A stretch of 64,000 nt of DNA, taken from assembly GCA_024663395.1 (NCBI GenBank), contig JANFAH010000013.1, forward strand, positions 1,393,008 through 1,457,007, written 5' to 3'. The notes beneath the pieces are model-generated. The model worked only from the letters and a program-made list of their open reading frames with translations, made no database searches and was not told the DNA's origin. The stretch is from Pisolithus tinctorius (taxonomy: Eukaryota; Basidiomycota; Agaricomycetes; Boletales; Pisolithaceae). The position numbers were made by a program, and so were the translations under genes. Positions 35,837 through 47,757 of the stretch are shown piece by piece; the first letter of the stretch is position 1, and each line of letters begins with the position of its first letter.

Positions 35837-37942
35837 ATGTCCACCGAACAGTCCCGCCAAGTTCATTTCTGTCGTCAAGGTGAGGTTGTCTTCATTGTTG
35901 GATCCAGCGACCTAAGCCATCCACAGCTAATGTAAGACCAATCGAGCCAAGGCAATCTAGCTCCCGCGTGAAGCAGTCCAAAAATCTGGAGGAGAAGCTA
36001 GTACGACTGCGTGAGTTGCGAGAGCCAACCCCGCCACCAATTGTCTCAAGTGGAAGGGCGGATATGGTGGGGTCGAACATCGATATTGTGGCCAGTGAGT
36101 GAACATGATTTCTCTCCAAGCACAAAAACAAAGTTCTTTCGATATAGATTCATCTGAAAGTTTTCTGGCTCAGTTCCTGCAGGAAAGGGAGCCAACCGCT
36201 CTGGCAGAGGTCGGAATCGCAGCCAGTGAGTTGGCACGATTGCCCTTCAAGCTAACGAAAAAACTAATTTTCTAGTAATGGATCCACATGAAAATTTGAT
36301 GAATCAGTTCCTGAATGAACGGGAACCAACTGCTCCCCCAGCGGATGGTATGAACGTGGATCTACTCGAGCAATTGCTGAATGCGCAGGAACCATTGGCA
36401 CCGCCAGTCACGGACGAGACATTAAACAGGATGGATGGGTCTTCAACACCTGCACAAGACGTTACTATGCAGGTCGATTTTCTGGCAGACTTGCAGAATG
36501 TGTGGGAACCATCTCCTCTGCCCATCACCCGCGAGTCATCAAATCTGAGGGACCGATCTCCTCGACCCGATTCTCCAACTAACCTGCTTGCTCAATTGCA
36601 GGATATGAGGGAACCAACACCTCCCCTGCACATTTCAAATGTACCTGTCGAATCTTTTGACTTGGCAGTGGATGAGGACAATGGTGCAAACCGTTTGACT
36701 TTTGGCATGCCCAAACGATCAGAGATGAGGGATCTCTTCGAAGAAATATGCAACGGTGAGTATATTTGGTTCTATTCATGTGATCAGGGATATCCATCGG
36801 TTATGTAGGTGAACTTCCATCCGAACAGCAATCTCTTCAAATGGAACAATGGGGATTGGCACCTGTTCTGCGTTGCGATCAGGGTATGGGCATGAGCTTA
36901 ATCTGAAACACTGTTGACGTTGATAATTTTAGTCCTGCGCACCTTACATGCTGCAGTATCTCGCTACCATGGAAACACCGCTCCCAGCGACACACCGTTC
37001 GATCCCACCCTCGATAGGCACCTCGTGCATGCTGCGAATGCCATTGCGAGAGAATTGGGCACAGCTGCAAGGGACCAGTATGGTGCAGCGTCTCAGGGCC
37101 TTCAACTCGTCAATATGCTCGATTTGATGGAAGTCGTTCGTTATCTGCGTTCCGCCTTTGAAAATTGTCCAGAGCCATTCATCGCCAGCCAATCACACCC
37201 ATCTCGCCAGTCTGTGGTAGAGATGGGTATTGTCTACTTGGCGTGCCAGATCAAGATGGCCTCTGTACATTTGAAGCAGACTGCCGATATCGCGGGATGG
37301 CCCACGCATTGGTTTGCAAACCTAGCAATGGACTTGGTAGGTTTTACATCAATTTTTCACAATGTGGGACTGATACATAATTCCTTCAGAATCAGCTTAA
37401 TAGCTTGATTCTGGTGATGGTGTCACGTGCCAGTTATACTCCTCCCCTCCCAGCATGCTACCATGCATACCTCAGACACCAAGATGATGAGGTTAGCTTC
37501 CGCGAGCAAATGCAGCTAATTCCCCTTAGCGCATTTTGCCTAATCGACAATATCAGCACCATCGTCCCACATTGGACCCCACACACAGATGATCCCAATT
37601 CCGGCTTTGCATTCCCTTGGTGGCTATATCACTCTGAGGAATACGCAGTGGATTCCCAAAGATTGCAAGGCAAAGGATTGTTTTCTGTGGCCTGGGATTT
37701 TTTTAAGGTATGCCGCTTATTCTCGTCGCTGCAAATAGTTGATGATGGCCCAGGGCTTATGGCCATTGCCTGAGGCGCCAATCGCAGACCATCTCGATGG
37801 CCATATTGAGGAGCAGGCAAACTACTGCATCAAAAATATTCGGAAATATGCCGATGTTGTCAATGGTTGGGGTCAACAAATCAACCATTTCTACGCTAGG
37901 TGGTGGGCATTGCGCGGGTTGTTGGGCATGCCACTTCAATAG
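35837..37942 (+). CDS. Unknown 589-residue protein with repeated REP modules, intact
   Basis: Eight exons (35837-35879, 35927-36094, 36148-36225, 36276-36755, 36809-36883, 36933-37336, 37390-37707, 37739-37942) with canonical splice sites sum to 1770 bases without a stop. The first half carries at least five degenerate modules of the form L-xx-L-xxx-REPTxP: KLVRLRELREPTPPP, FLAQFLQEREPTA, LMNQFLNEREPTAPP, LLEQLLNAQEPLAPP and LLAQLQDMREPTPP. They fall partly one per exon, as if built by exon duplication. The second half (from about residue 280) looks like a folded domain rich in Trp and aromatic residues (AGWPTHWFANLAMDL, FAFPWWLYHSEEY, INHFYARWWALRGLLG). No catalytic motif is recognised. It lies between the TGA-broken gene and the TET/JBP-like gene, and all its neighbours are damaged while it is not. 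Confidence 0.85.
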
Positions 37943-38254
37943 TTTACATGTTTTTGACTGTGGAGTTGGTTGTATATACATTGCTGTAAATGTTGATCAT
38001 TTATGAGATGCTGCCCATTCGCATGATGTCTGAACCCCTGCCCATCTGCATGATGGCCTGAGTAGTTTTACTTTTGTTGCAGTTTATGATGCAAACCCTT
38101 TAGCCCTGAGTACCCGCCCAATCTATGATGTCTAAGCACCTGCCCATTTGCAAAATCTTGGCAACACCGCCCGTCCGAAGTTCGAGAGCCAGCATATCCT
38201 AATAAAATACGAGATCCGCATGGCCTACTAAATCTTACATTAAATTTTGCAGCT
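37943..38254. other. Convergent 3' intergenic region with small repeats
   Basis: This gap separates the 3' ends of the plus-strand unknown gene and the minus-strand dioxygenase. GCCCAT-x-x-GCATGATG occurs twice (about 38014-38055), and related CCCGCCC/GCCCAT tracts recur to about 38170. No gene is seen. Confidence 0.5.
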
Positions 38255-39497
38255 TCAAATCAACAGTTCTCCAGTTGCAACTGGTCTAGGTAGTAGGTCG
38301 TCCATCTGCGGTGATTGACACATGGGAACGTGCACCGACTGATGTACGTTGGCATGCATGTAGTACGCCAGGCATGCTCTGTCACCGTCTACAGCTCCCA
38401 CCCCATGCTCCAATGCTGAACCTGAAAATGCAATGATGGTCCCTGGGTTGTAGCGCAGCCGCAGATCCAGTGTTGGAATGACAAAGTCCAAGGGCGGGTA
38501 GTTGCCCACGGTTACCAGCATGTCATACCATGGATCCTGTCCATTGATATCCCTGTGGTAACAAGTTGCCCGATTCACCATCACGGACATGCTGCTATAC
38601 GTGGAGCTCCATATCGGCAGTATGGAGCTCATATCCGAATCTGCCTGCTGTTCTGCCTGTTTGCCAAGGTGGATCAACGCTTCCCTGCTGTCTGCATACA
38701 TTCATGGGTGGATGACATGCAGGATCGCAGATAACAGGGCATTGGTGTCGGACATTTGGTCGACCCATTCCCTTGTAGAAGTGTTTTCCGTCCTGGATTT
38801 GAGCAGCCGTGAGGCTTCCGGAAAGCCATTTTGGGGCTTCAAGACGGATGAGCGCTTTATTTACAAGGCGAGCAATGATCACTCACCCCACGACCCTGTT
38901 GAAACCATGCGGGTGACAGGTTGATGGCGCCTTTCAACTCGGCATTATCGTGGAAATATGACTTGTCCATCCGCCATGCCTGTGGGGAAGCCTTTATGCT
39001 CTCCCGCAGTGGTTCCCTCAGAAGATGAAGGCGGTTCCATACGTCGGCCTGCCCATTACATTAAGTCAGTAGAATATGAGATTCTGCATTTCCTTACCCT
39101 TCTTTTTGGGCTGAGAGCGTCTGGCAAATACCATACGTGGATGGTGTTTGAATCGGTCACCAGAATGGACGGCTCAGTCACTTCTGCGTATCTCTCAGCA
39201 GCTTCTGCATTGCAGGTTTTTCCACCCCGATTTTTCCCGATGTTGACTGTGGAAAGATGAAAACTTCCATCGCACCATTATGATGGACGTACTTGGGCGA
39301 CGATAGGCCTGTGAGATTACTGACAATATGCGATCCACTTCACATAACACCGGAAATGGAATCGATATATCTGGAAGGGCGCGAGGTCCGCTGAATACCT
39401 CCTCTTGAAATCTGGCTTTCATGTATGACGCAATGCAGTCTGTTAGTTCCATTCGCCATCCGTGGGGGATTTTAGATGTGTCTTGCATAGTATTCAT
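38255..39497 (-). pseudogene. TET/JBP-like 2-oxoglutarate/Fe(II) dioxygenase, KDZ-associated, damaged
   Basis: TET/JBP enzymes oxidise methylated DNA bases, and fungal forms are expanded next to KDZ transposons. The minus-strand core at 38255-38701 is open and holds the double-stranded beta-helix ligands: H-x-D in CYHRDINGQDPWYDML, the distal His in FSGSALEHGV, and the Arg of DGDRACLAYYM that should bind 2-oxoglutarate. Upstream pieces fit the family in order: KYVHHNGAMEVFIFP, ILVTDSNTIHVWYLPDAL, VWNRLHLLREPLRESI and LSPAWFQQG. Two one-base frameshifts (near 39300 and 39225) and a TGA at 38704-38702 break the gene; the TGA sits where HP-x-MYADSREAL should read through. The core itself is undamaged. 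Confidence 0.85.
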
Positions 39498-39639
39498 GCT
39501 TGGGGTGGATGAGGTCGGAATTGTATAGCGGGCGAGCCACTTGCAGCTTGTTGGAAAATTACGGCATTTCGGGACGCTTGCCTCAATATTTTACTGTGAT
39601 CCAATCAATATGTTGTGACGCTATACGTGCTATTGGTGT

Positions 39640-40815
39640 TGGACCCGTCTTATGTTGCGACAGGGGTGGATCTTACTAGACGGACCCATCCTTGTTTTAT
39701 GGCGATATAAAAGATATTACTGAAGGGCCGTCCATACGTTATGACCATATAAATAATACTGCTGAAGGGCCCATCCTTATGTTGTGACCAATGGGCCCAT
39801 CTTTATGTTGCGACAGGCATGCATGTTGCTATTGACGAGCCCGTCCATGTGTTGTGACCTTGTAATTGATATTACTGACGGGCCCATCCTTATGTTGTGA
39901 CAGGGGTGTATCTTACTAGACGGGCCCATCTATGTGTTGTGACGCTGTAAATGATATTGCTGACGGGCCCATCTTTATGTTGTGACAGGCATACGTGTTG
40001 CTATTGACAGGCCCGTCCATGTGCTGTGACCATGTAATTGACCTTGCTGAAAGGCCTGTCTTTATGTTGTGACATGGGTGCATCTTACTAGATGGGCCCA
40101 TCCATGTGTTGTGACCCTGTAAATGATATATATTGAAGGGCCCGTCTTTATGTTGTGACAGGTACATCTTACTATGGACGGGCCTGCCCATGTGTTGTGA
40201 TGGTATAAATGGTATTACGGAAGGGCCCGTCCATATGTTGTGATGCTATAAATCACATTACTGATGGGCCTGTCTTTATGTTGCAGCAGTGGTGCATCTT
40301 ACTAGATGGGCCCGTCTATGTGTTGTGACGCTGTCAATGATATTACTGATGGGCCCATCCTTATATTGCGACAGGCATACATCTTGCTATGGACGGGCCC
40401 GTCTATATGTTGTGACAGGGGTATATTATCCCAAAGACGGGCCCTTCCATATGTTGCCAACTCTGTAATCTATCATAGAGGGGCCCCTCTTTATGTTGTG
40501 ACCCTATAAAGCATATGATGGGTGGGCCCATCCATATGTTGCGACCTTCTTCATGATACAATAGGCAGGCCCATCCATGTCTTACAGTAGCTCAGCATAC
40601 TTACTTGGTCACAGGCCCATCTATATGTTACAGCATCCTTACCCTCCACAGGCCCTCCCATATATTGTGGAATTGTGCTTACGGGCCCGTACACATGTTG
40701 CTCTCACTATAGGCCCTCAGGCCTGTCCATGTGTCATGGCTAATCTATTTAGACGGGCCCGTTGCGGGGTCTATATAAGTGTTGGCATTTTGGCATGCAG
40801 GCTACCTATATGTTG
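39640..40815. repeat. Tandem array of about 45-base units with GGGCCC cores
   Basis: More than twenty degenerate units, each with a core of the form GGGCCC(A/G)TC followed by TATGTTGTGAC, fill this span. Two unit types alternate in the middle: one continues with a GTAAATGATATTACTGA tract and the other with AGGCATA and CTTACTA tracts. This gives a higher-order period of roughly 90 bases. Units become more diverged toward 40.7 kb. The last TATGTTGTGAC lies immediately before the Helitron ATG. GGGCCC is self-complementary, so each core could bind a dimeric protein. Confidence 0.9.
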
Positions 40816-40822
40816 TGACTAA
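40771..40822 (+). promoter_or_regulatory. TATA-type core promoter of the Helitron protein
   Basis: CTATATAAG at 40771-40779 is about 45 bases upstream of the ATG at 40823 and directly follows a GGGCCCGTTGCGGGG repeat core. Position and sequence fit a TATA box; transcription is not shown. Confidence 0.5.
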
Positions 40823-43800
40823 ATGGACTACATGGGGTCACTACTGGAAAAAGTAGTGAATTGCACCCCACAAGACCAAGTCGAATTCCTTTGTAAAGCA
40901 GCTCTGGAGAAAAGCAGCGGCATCCCTGGGCGAAGTGTCCTTCAGAAGTGCAGGCGGGAGGATGAAATGCAACCCAGGTGGACAGTCCCATGCCTGGACC
41001 TGGATGATGGAGAGGAAGGAGAAGAGCTGCAAGGAGATGAAAACAGCAGAAATGATCCTTCGAAATACCTAGTGCTGCCAACAGACATGGAACGGAAGGC
41101 ATGTTACTGCAAATTCTATGAAGCCACTTCAAGCACTGCTCTTGCCACAGGCATATGTGGTGTCTGTGCCAGGGAATGTGGAGCAATGGATGAGAGTTTG
41201 CATAGAATGGCACTCAGTGACATACCAAATTCACATCGACTGGTTCCTAAAGTCCTTCATCCTGCTCATGACATCTACAATGGCCAACTACTTCAGCCAG
41301 AAGCAGTAGAAGTCGATGGTCCACATACCACCACTTCTGTCTGTCAGGCATGCTTGGATGAATTGCGGAAGCCCAGCAATAAACCGCCATGGTATGCCCT
41401 GGCAAATGGGCTGTGGATTGGGCGCATTCCATGGCAACTCCAAGTACTCACATTCCCAGAACAGCTGTTGATTGCGCATCTGTACCCTCGTGTCTTTGTC
41501 TTCAAGCTGTTTCCAAAACATCAGGGAGGCACCTGCCAGGCATCTGGTCTGCAAAATGCTATGTGCAGCAATGTCAGCACTTATGACATGTCAATGGATG
41601 GGATCTCTGCAATGTTACGAGGGGACCTTATGCCAAGATGACCTGCAATCCTTGCATCTTTAATAACTGTGACTTTCATTGGACTTGGAGAATTGCCAAA
41701 GGTGTGGATTCACTCAACCTTTCAAGTGAGGCGGAGCATTGTGCATGATGCCTTGCTTTGGTTGAAAGAGAATAATCCATACTACGCAGATATCGGGATC
41801 AGTGCTTCTCACCTTGCAGAGCTTCCAGAAGACAATGTACTGGAAGAAGTAATAGATATAATACGCCAGTCTGGTGACATCAGCATGATTGAACAAGAAA
41901 GTGCAGGTTATGTGCCACAGGATGCTGATGAAGGTCAGTAGTACCAAAGCTTGCCCTACGTCAGAACCTCAGAATTCCATGACAGGAGTGCCATCAAATA
42001 CTACAGACAACGTGGTTGTTAATGAATCTGACAATGGCAGTCAGTACATGGATGGTCATACAGTGATGAAAACGAAAACCTCACAATGTCAAGCAGGACC
42101 AGATGTTATACCATTACAAGTTGCTGGTGGTATTGATACAGACATGTCAAAGCTCATGGCAAGTGAGCTGATGACATGGGGACTTTCAAACCTGTGGAAA
42201 GAGGGTAGAGAAGGAGGTTATTTCGTTCGGCATGGGTGGCAACCTGTCAACAATTTTGGCCGACCATGTGCTGCAGACAAGCTGTGCACAGCGAAACATA
42301 TCAATTTCTTTGCGAGAGCATTTCCTGGGCTTTTTCCCTATGGAGAAGGTGGCATAGGGGGAGAACAAGTTACTGTGGATTTCAATGAACACATCCGGTG
42401 GGCACTACATTACCATGATCGTCGTTTTTGGAGGCATCCAACATTCTCCTTTGTTGCATTTGGAATAACACAACGTCGTCAAGTGTTATTGTCTGCCTGT
42501 CTACAAATGAGCCACAAGACGTTCGATAAGGACACATGGTTGCTGTCAACTCTCACGCTTGAGAGGTTACAGAAAGCGCAGGAAGCCAAAGAGAAGAATG
42601 TCCCTGTCTCTGATCCATTGATCCAGCTACTGTGAAAATATGTGTATGCCACTGGCGTGTGTGTTGTTGGATCAGACTACTCTTGCTTTCAACTCCATAG
42701 TCAGATTTGGTCAACATCAATTATGCTGAACCCACCATTGCTATGGATCACCATCAACCCTTGCGACCTACATGATCCTATCGCACAGGTCTTTGCTGGT
42801 GAGGATATCAACCTTGACAATCTATGGGAGAAATTAGGGCCATCAAAGGAGAAACGTGCAGAAAATATGGCGCTTGATCCATATGCCACCTCGAAGTTCT
42901 TCCATTTTCTCATTCAAACAATACTTAGCAAACTATTCGGAATTGAAGCCACAATGCAACGTGTCCATAGCCACATGGGGATATTTGGAGAGGTCACAGG
43001 CTATTTTGGACTTGTCAAGTCCCAGGGAAGGGGTAGTCTCCACCTACACCTGTTGGTGTGGCTCAGGAATATGCCTGTCAGTGGCCAGATGGAGGAGTTA
43101 CTGAATGATGAAGTTTTCCATCAACAGATACAACACTTCATCAAGGCAAACATACGTGCATATATGCCAGGTTTCGGGTCAGTGGAGGAGCTGAAAAAAA
43201 TCCCGAATGATGTGGAAGTTGCATATTCATGCCCTCCTAATCCCCAATCATCCAACTACAACTCAGAGATCATGGACCTTGAACGGAAGGTAGCCCATAA
43301 TAAACAGCACCATACTTGCGAGATGTGCCAGTGTCTTGTCATGGACAAAACAGGACAATGGGTCTGCAAACAGCATGCACCATTCAAAACAGCTGACGAT
43401 GACTTTGTCAATGAGGATGGGCATTGGGGGATGAAATGGCTATATGAATTTATGAATGCCTGGGTACCTGGAATCACTGTCAATGCTCGTTGTAATAATG
43501 ACATAAAACTACTTACCAATTCAAAGGAGACGACCAATATCTCCTTCTACATTACGGCTTATTCAACCAAGAAACAAGGGCGAAGCTACAATCTGTCAGC
43601 AATCATGACAAAAGGCTTCTCTTACCATTCCAAACAGACCACATATATCGATGGAATCCATGATCAACAATGAAAGCTACTATTTCGTCTGGTGCATGCA
43701 ATAAATCACGAGCAAGAACTGTCAGCCCTGATGGTGGTCTCTTATCTCATGGGGTGGAAGGACTCATACTGTTCGCATCATTATGCACCCATTTACTGGA

Positions 43801-43895
43801 AATCATTTGTGACTGCGATGTTGGAAGCATTTCCAGAGCTTTGTCAACATCAATTCTCAAGTAGTTTTGAGGAGCGTTGCACTGGATCAAGGTGA
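40823..43895 (+). pseudogene. Helitron Rep half (DUF6570-like, Helitron-like N, HUH endonuclease)
   Basis: The Rep domain nicks and joins single-stranded DNA during rolling-circle transposition. Seen in order: CGVCARECG; a DUF6570-type block (YALANGLWIGRIPWQLQ, LTFPEQLLIAHLYPRVFVFKL); LITVTFIGLGELP; GLFPYGEGGIGG; ITINPCDLHDPIAQVFAG; the HUH motif in SLHLHLLVWL (about 43035-43064); and the paired-Tyr motif FYITAYSTKK (about 43550-43580). In-frame TGA codons occur at 41639-41641, 42633-42635 and 43671-43673, and the frame continues sensibly after each. A small shift near 41935 could be a 31-base intron (GTCAGT to CGTCAG) or an indel. The catalytic His and Tyr residues survive. Confidence 0.9.
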
Positions 43896-44093
43896 GAAGA
43901 TTGTTTTGATAAGAGAATTACAACCACCTTACAGTTTGTGGAACATGATTAGCAACAAGATTGAAGTGAGGGAAGATGCAGAAGCATCAGAGAAACAAGC
44001 TACTGGCATGGTTGACAATGGGGATGAGGTGAGTAAAAGCGTCAAGGCATCATAAAGTTTGACTGAAGGTGAAAGCAGACAGGTGGTGAAACG

Positions 44094-46692
44094 TTGACCC
44101 TGGATGTAAATGGCAATGGGAGGTTGTTTGTGAAGTCACAAGTTGTTGACTACACCCTCCGTGGAGAAGCACTGTCGATGTCAAATATCATGGACTTTTT
44201 TGTCAACACATACAAGGCAGACATCAATAAGGGTTCACACCAATGGGAGAAAGTTGCTGCATCAGTGACAGATGATCAGACTGATTTAATATGAGGTCCA
44301 AAATGGCATTGGGGAAGGCCACTTCACGAACATGTCCGATATCTTGAATCTCATCCAAAATACAAGAGCAAATATCATATCATGCGGAGCCCGCATCACA
44401 ATACCCTCCCTAACTTCATTGGACAATATTTCCCATCATGTGATGATGAAGATCAGCAGTCATTCTATTATGCATCCATGCTCATGCTACTAAAGCCATG
44501 GAGAAACCTCCAAATTGATCTGAAAGATCCCAGTGAGACATGGGAAGAAGCCTTCAATGCGTTCTGCTCAACAGCATCGCCAAGAGATCACTGTATCATT
44601 TCAAATATCCAGTACTTTCATAAATGCGAGGCTGCAGCGCAGTGTGAGGGGCTGAAGCTCACAACGATGCAAGTTTCCAAGTTGAGGGGCTTAACGTCAG
44701 AAGAACTTGAGCTCAACGAAGATGTCTCCTGTCCCAGTAGTGACAAAAAATTTACAGAGGAGGGCCTTGCTGTCTTGGTCACATCACAAAAACCCTGGTG
44801 GGAGGAGTTACACACACATCTAGCAGTTGAAGTGGCTCGGGCAGGGGGCATTTTCAATAGCAAATGGGGTGCCTGTCTCACCGATCTTAGAATTGGAACT
44901 GATGACTCTACATGGAGGGGAATGGCACCTGATATCGAGAAACTACTGGCATGGAAGCAGCAGATGGAGCAGGATGTACAAAGACAGAATTCGGTCTTCT
45001 CAGTCACTACTGTGCAGGATCACAGTGACGACTGTAATACAGCTTCAGTCACCTGCAATGATGGCACTGGCTTAGCTGGTGTCACTTACCATGACCCTGA
45101 AGACAGCATTGCTGCTGAGGTGTCGCTTCCACCAATTGACCTGTCGATGCTCAAGGCAGACCAGTACCGAGCCTACAATATCATAACACGTCATTTGGAT
45201 AGGACCTTGTCTGGATATGATGTGCCACCATTGAGAATGCTCATCCTTGGTGAAGGGGGGACAGGAAAATCAAAAGTTATCCAGACAATCATGGAGTACT
45301 TTGCTCACAGAGGGGTAGTTCATATACTGCTCAAAGCAGCATCCATTGTCAATGGAAGACAACGCATACGATCGCGATGGTGTCAGCAGGAAAGGATATG
45401 ACACTCAGCGATGAGTCAAAGGCAAAACTCCAACAGTTCTGGCAACATATTTCATACCTCATCATTGATGAGTTATCAATGCTTGCAAAGAAGTTTCTAG
45501 CTATCTTGTTGCATAACATCAGCACTGCCAAGATGGTTGAAGGGCAGCCAGCAAAGGATGAATCCTTTGGTGGAATCAACGTCATCCTCTGTGGTGATTT
45601 CCATCAGTTTCCCCCCATTGCAACATCGCCCACCAAAGCCCTTTACTTCCCAAGTAATCCAGAAAGAGACAGTGCCAAGTCGCAGCTCAGGAGGGCCATA
45701 TATATGGAGTTTATGATGGTGGTGATATTGAAAGAGCAGATGCATGTCACGGATCCAGTGTGGCATGATTTCCTTGAACATCTGCGCTATGGTCAGGTTC
45801 AAGAAGAGCATATCAAAATGCTGCGGACACTAATCATCACCAATGAAAAATGTCCCCTAACTGACTTCCAGAGCTCACCATGGAATAGCGCATCTCTTGT
45901 CACGCCATGGCATGCTGTTCAGCATCTGTGGAATGAGGAAGCCCTGCACAAATTTTCAAGTGATGCAGGGAAAAAAATTGTCACCTGCAAGGCAGAGGAC
46001 ACAATCAAGGGGGAACCACTTACCCTCTGGGAATGATATGGACTGGCTGCACAGGGTACAAGGGGCAGTGAAGGGGGAAAATGGCGTCTCAATCAAGATC
46101 TACCAGAATCAATCGACCTTGCAGTCAGGACAAAGGTGATGGTAACACAAAATGTCGAGACTGATCTTGACATTACCAATGGAGCATGGGGGACTGTGGT
46201 TGGAATCATACTGCATCCCAATGAGGACATGGAACACACAGAGCTTCACCACTTACCATTGTATATGCTGGTGAAGTTGGATCGGACATGGGCCACACAA
46301 CTAGCTGGTTTGGACAATTGTGTCATACCGGTCAAACCCAGGACACAGACCTTCCGGATGAAATGTGAGCAAAAAGATGGCAAAGTTGTCACCAAAACTG
46401 TGAAGCAGTGTCAGTTTCCAATGACAGGAGCATATGCTTTCACAGACTACTGCTCACAAGGGCAAACAATACCACATGTGGTGGTCGACATTGCAACACC
46501 ACCAACTGGAGGACTGAACCTTTTTAACCTCTATGTCACACTCTCATGAAGCTCTGGTCGATCCATGATATGTCTTCTACGTGACTTCGATGAGAAGCTG
46601 TTTCAAGCTTCCCATAGTGCAGAGCTCATTGCAGAAGATGATAGACTGGAGGTGCTGAACACAGAAACAAAGAAACAGTGGGAAAAGAGATA
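44094..46692 (+). pseudogene. Helitron PIF1-type helicase half
   Basis: 5'-3' DNA helicase domain of the Helitron protein. Seen in order: HIMRSPHHNTLPNFIGQYFP, the linker ending LKADQYRAYNIITRHL, Walker A GEGGTGKS (45249-45272), Walker B YLIIDELSML (about 45460-45485), GDFHQFPPI (about 45595-45620), LAVRTKVMVTQNVETDLD, and motif V/VI AYAFTDYCSQGQT followed by FNLYVTLS-x-SSGR. TGA replaces the expected Arg at 44292-44294, 46034-46036 (TLWE-x-YGL, family TLRERY) and 46547-46549 (LS-x-SSGR, family LSRSSGR). A one-base shift near 45360 separates SIVNG from THTIAMV-like text. NGAWG for the family NGARG is a further C-to-T-type change. Confidence 0.9.
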
Positions 46693-47757
46693 GGGACACA
46701 GCAGGGACACACTGCAGGGATGAGATGACACAATGATAGCAGAGGCTGATGCTTTGTTTACAAATGATTACGATGATATGATTTGTTTGTATCTATTGTC
46801 CAGGTGAGACAGGGGTGTCGAATATTGGGGGTGACAGAGACCTTGCAAGCAAGGTGATATGTATTCTTCGCACGCGACCGGATCGGCAAGTGGAAAATGA
46901 CCCCGTTCGGTGTCAGGGCTGTTATATATCGAGAACCTGCACGATCGCCTGCTGAAAGGTCTACTGGTACACACGGTGTTTTGCGTTCACATTCTTGGCG
47001 ACGACGCGTAAAGATCAGAAGGGGAGTCGAACGTAGTCGCCTCTAAACAAACCAAGGGCTCGACAAATCCTTTCTGATTCGGATGAACACGTGTCTCAGA
47101 GGAATGGGTCCTGGAGGATTTGGGGACCTGTGCCAAGGGTGCTGACAGGTGTCTGCCATTGGATGGGTCCGATCTGTGGTGGATTCAACGTCCTTGGAGT
47201 TCTTATCTGTGCACCAGACTTTCTTATCACGGCGTGTCCAAGAAATTTGCGACACTGTCACACAGTGCGGCCACGAAAAAAAATGTGCAGGTTTTACGCC
47301 ATAACGCCCTGGTCATCTGGCTGGGCGACTCCCGCACATCACCGCGTTATCAGCAGCAACCGCGGGTCCAATTACATCCATCATCGCGCTATAACCGTTC
47401 ACACTGTTTCAAATACCCCGGACGGTTTGTTCCCAATGACAATGAATCCTTCCAATCATGTGTGCCAGCATTACCATTGGCAGGACCCGCTTGCTAACCA
47501 GAATATACAGAGATGACGCTCGCCCGCTCACCAAGACACCCCGCAGACGAAGCTGGAGGGGTTTTGCACTCTCACAACAGATGTGTTTATGGAGCTTATG
47601 TATTTCCGTGCACACTCATTCTCTGGTGATGCTAGTGATAGCATGGCTTGGATCGGAAATGTTGTTCAGCCCTCAGCGCGCCGACTACCGATCTCCCGAC
47701 ATCCAATGGATTCTTTACACCTTGCCTGGCGCAATTTAAGCTATAAGAGAACATAAA
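46693..47757. other. Helitron 3' flank and start of zinc-finger block A
   Basis: Holds the hairpin ACCTTG-CAAG-CAAGGT at 46840-46855 and, at about 46893-46990, a segment related to 60828-60925 (shared TTATATATC, AGAACCTGC and CGTTCACATTCTTGG tracts). No complete gene is seen. Confidence 0.5.

Larger units (their letters stand above)
40823..46692 (+). mobile_element. Helitron coding region (Rep/helicase), inactivated
   Basis: Helitrons are rolling-circle DNA transposons that encode one large Rep-helicase protein. The whole protein can be followed from 40823 to about 46692 with interruptions: an N-terminal DUF6570-like zone, a Helitron-like N domain, a Y2 HUH Rep domain, and a PIF1-family helicase. 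The element ends could not be fixed: Helitrons carry a 5' TC and a 3' CTRR preceded by a hairpin, and a palindromic hairpin at 46840-46855 is one candidate but lacks CTRR. Confidence 0.9.

Noticed and set aside
39640..40815. Tandem array considered as a CRISPR array.
   Set aside because: Units are degenerate and contiguous with no unique spacers of constant length, and the genome is eukaryotic.
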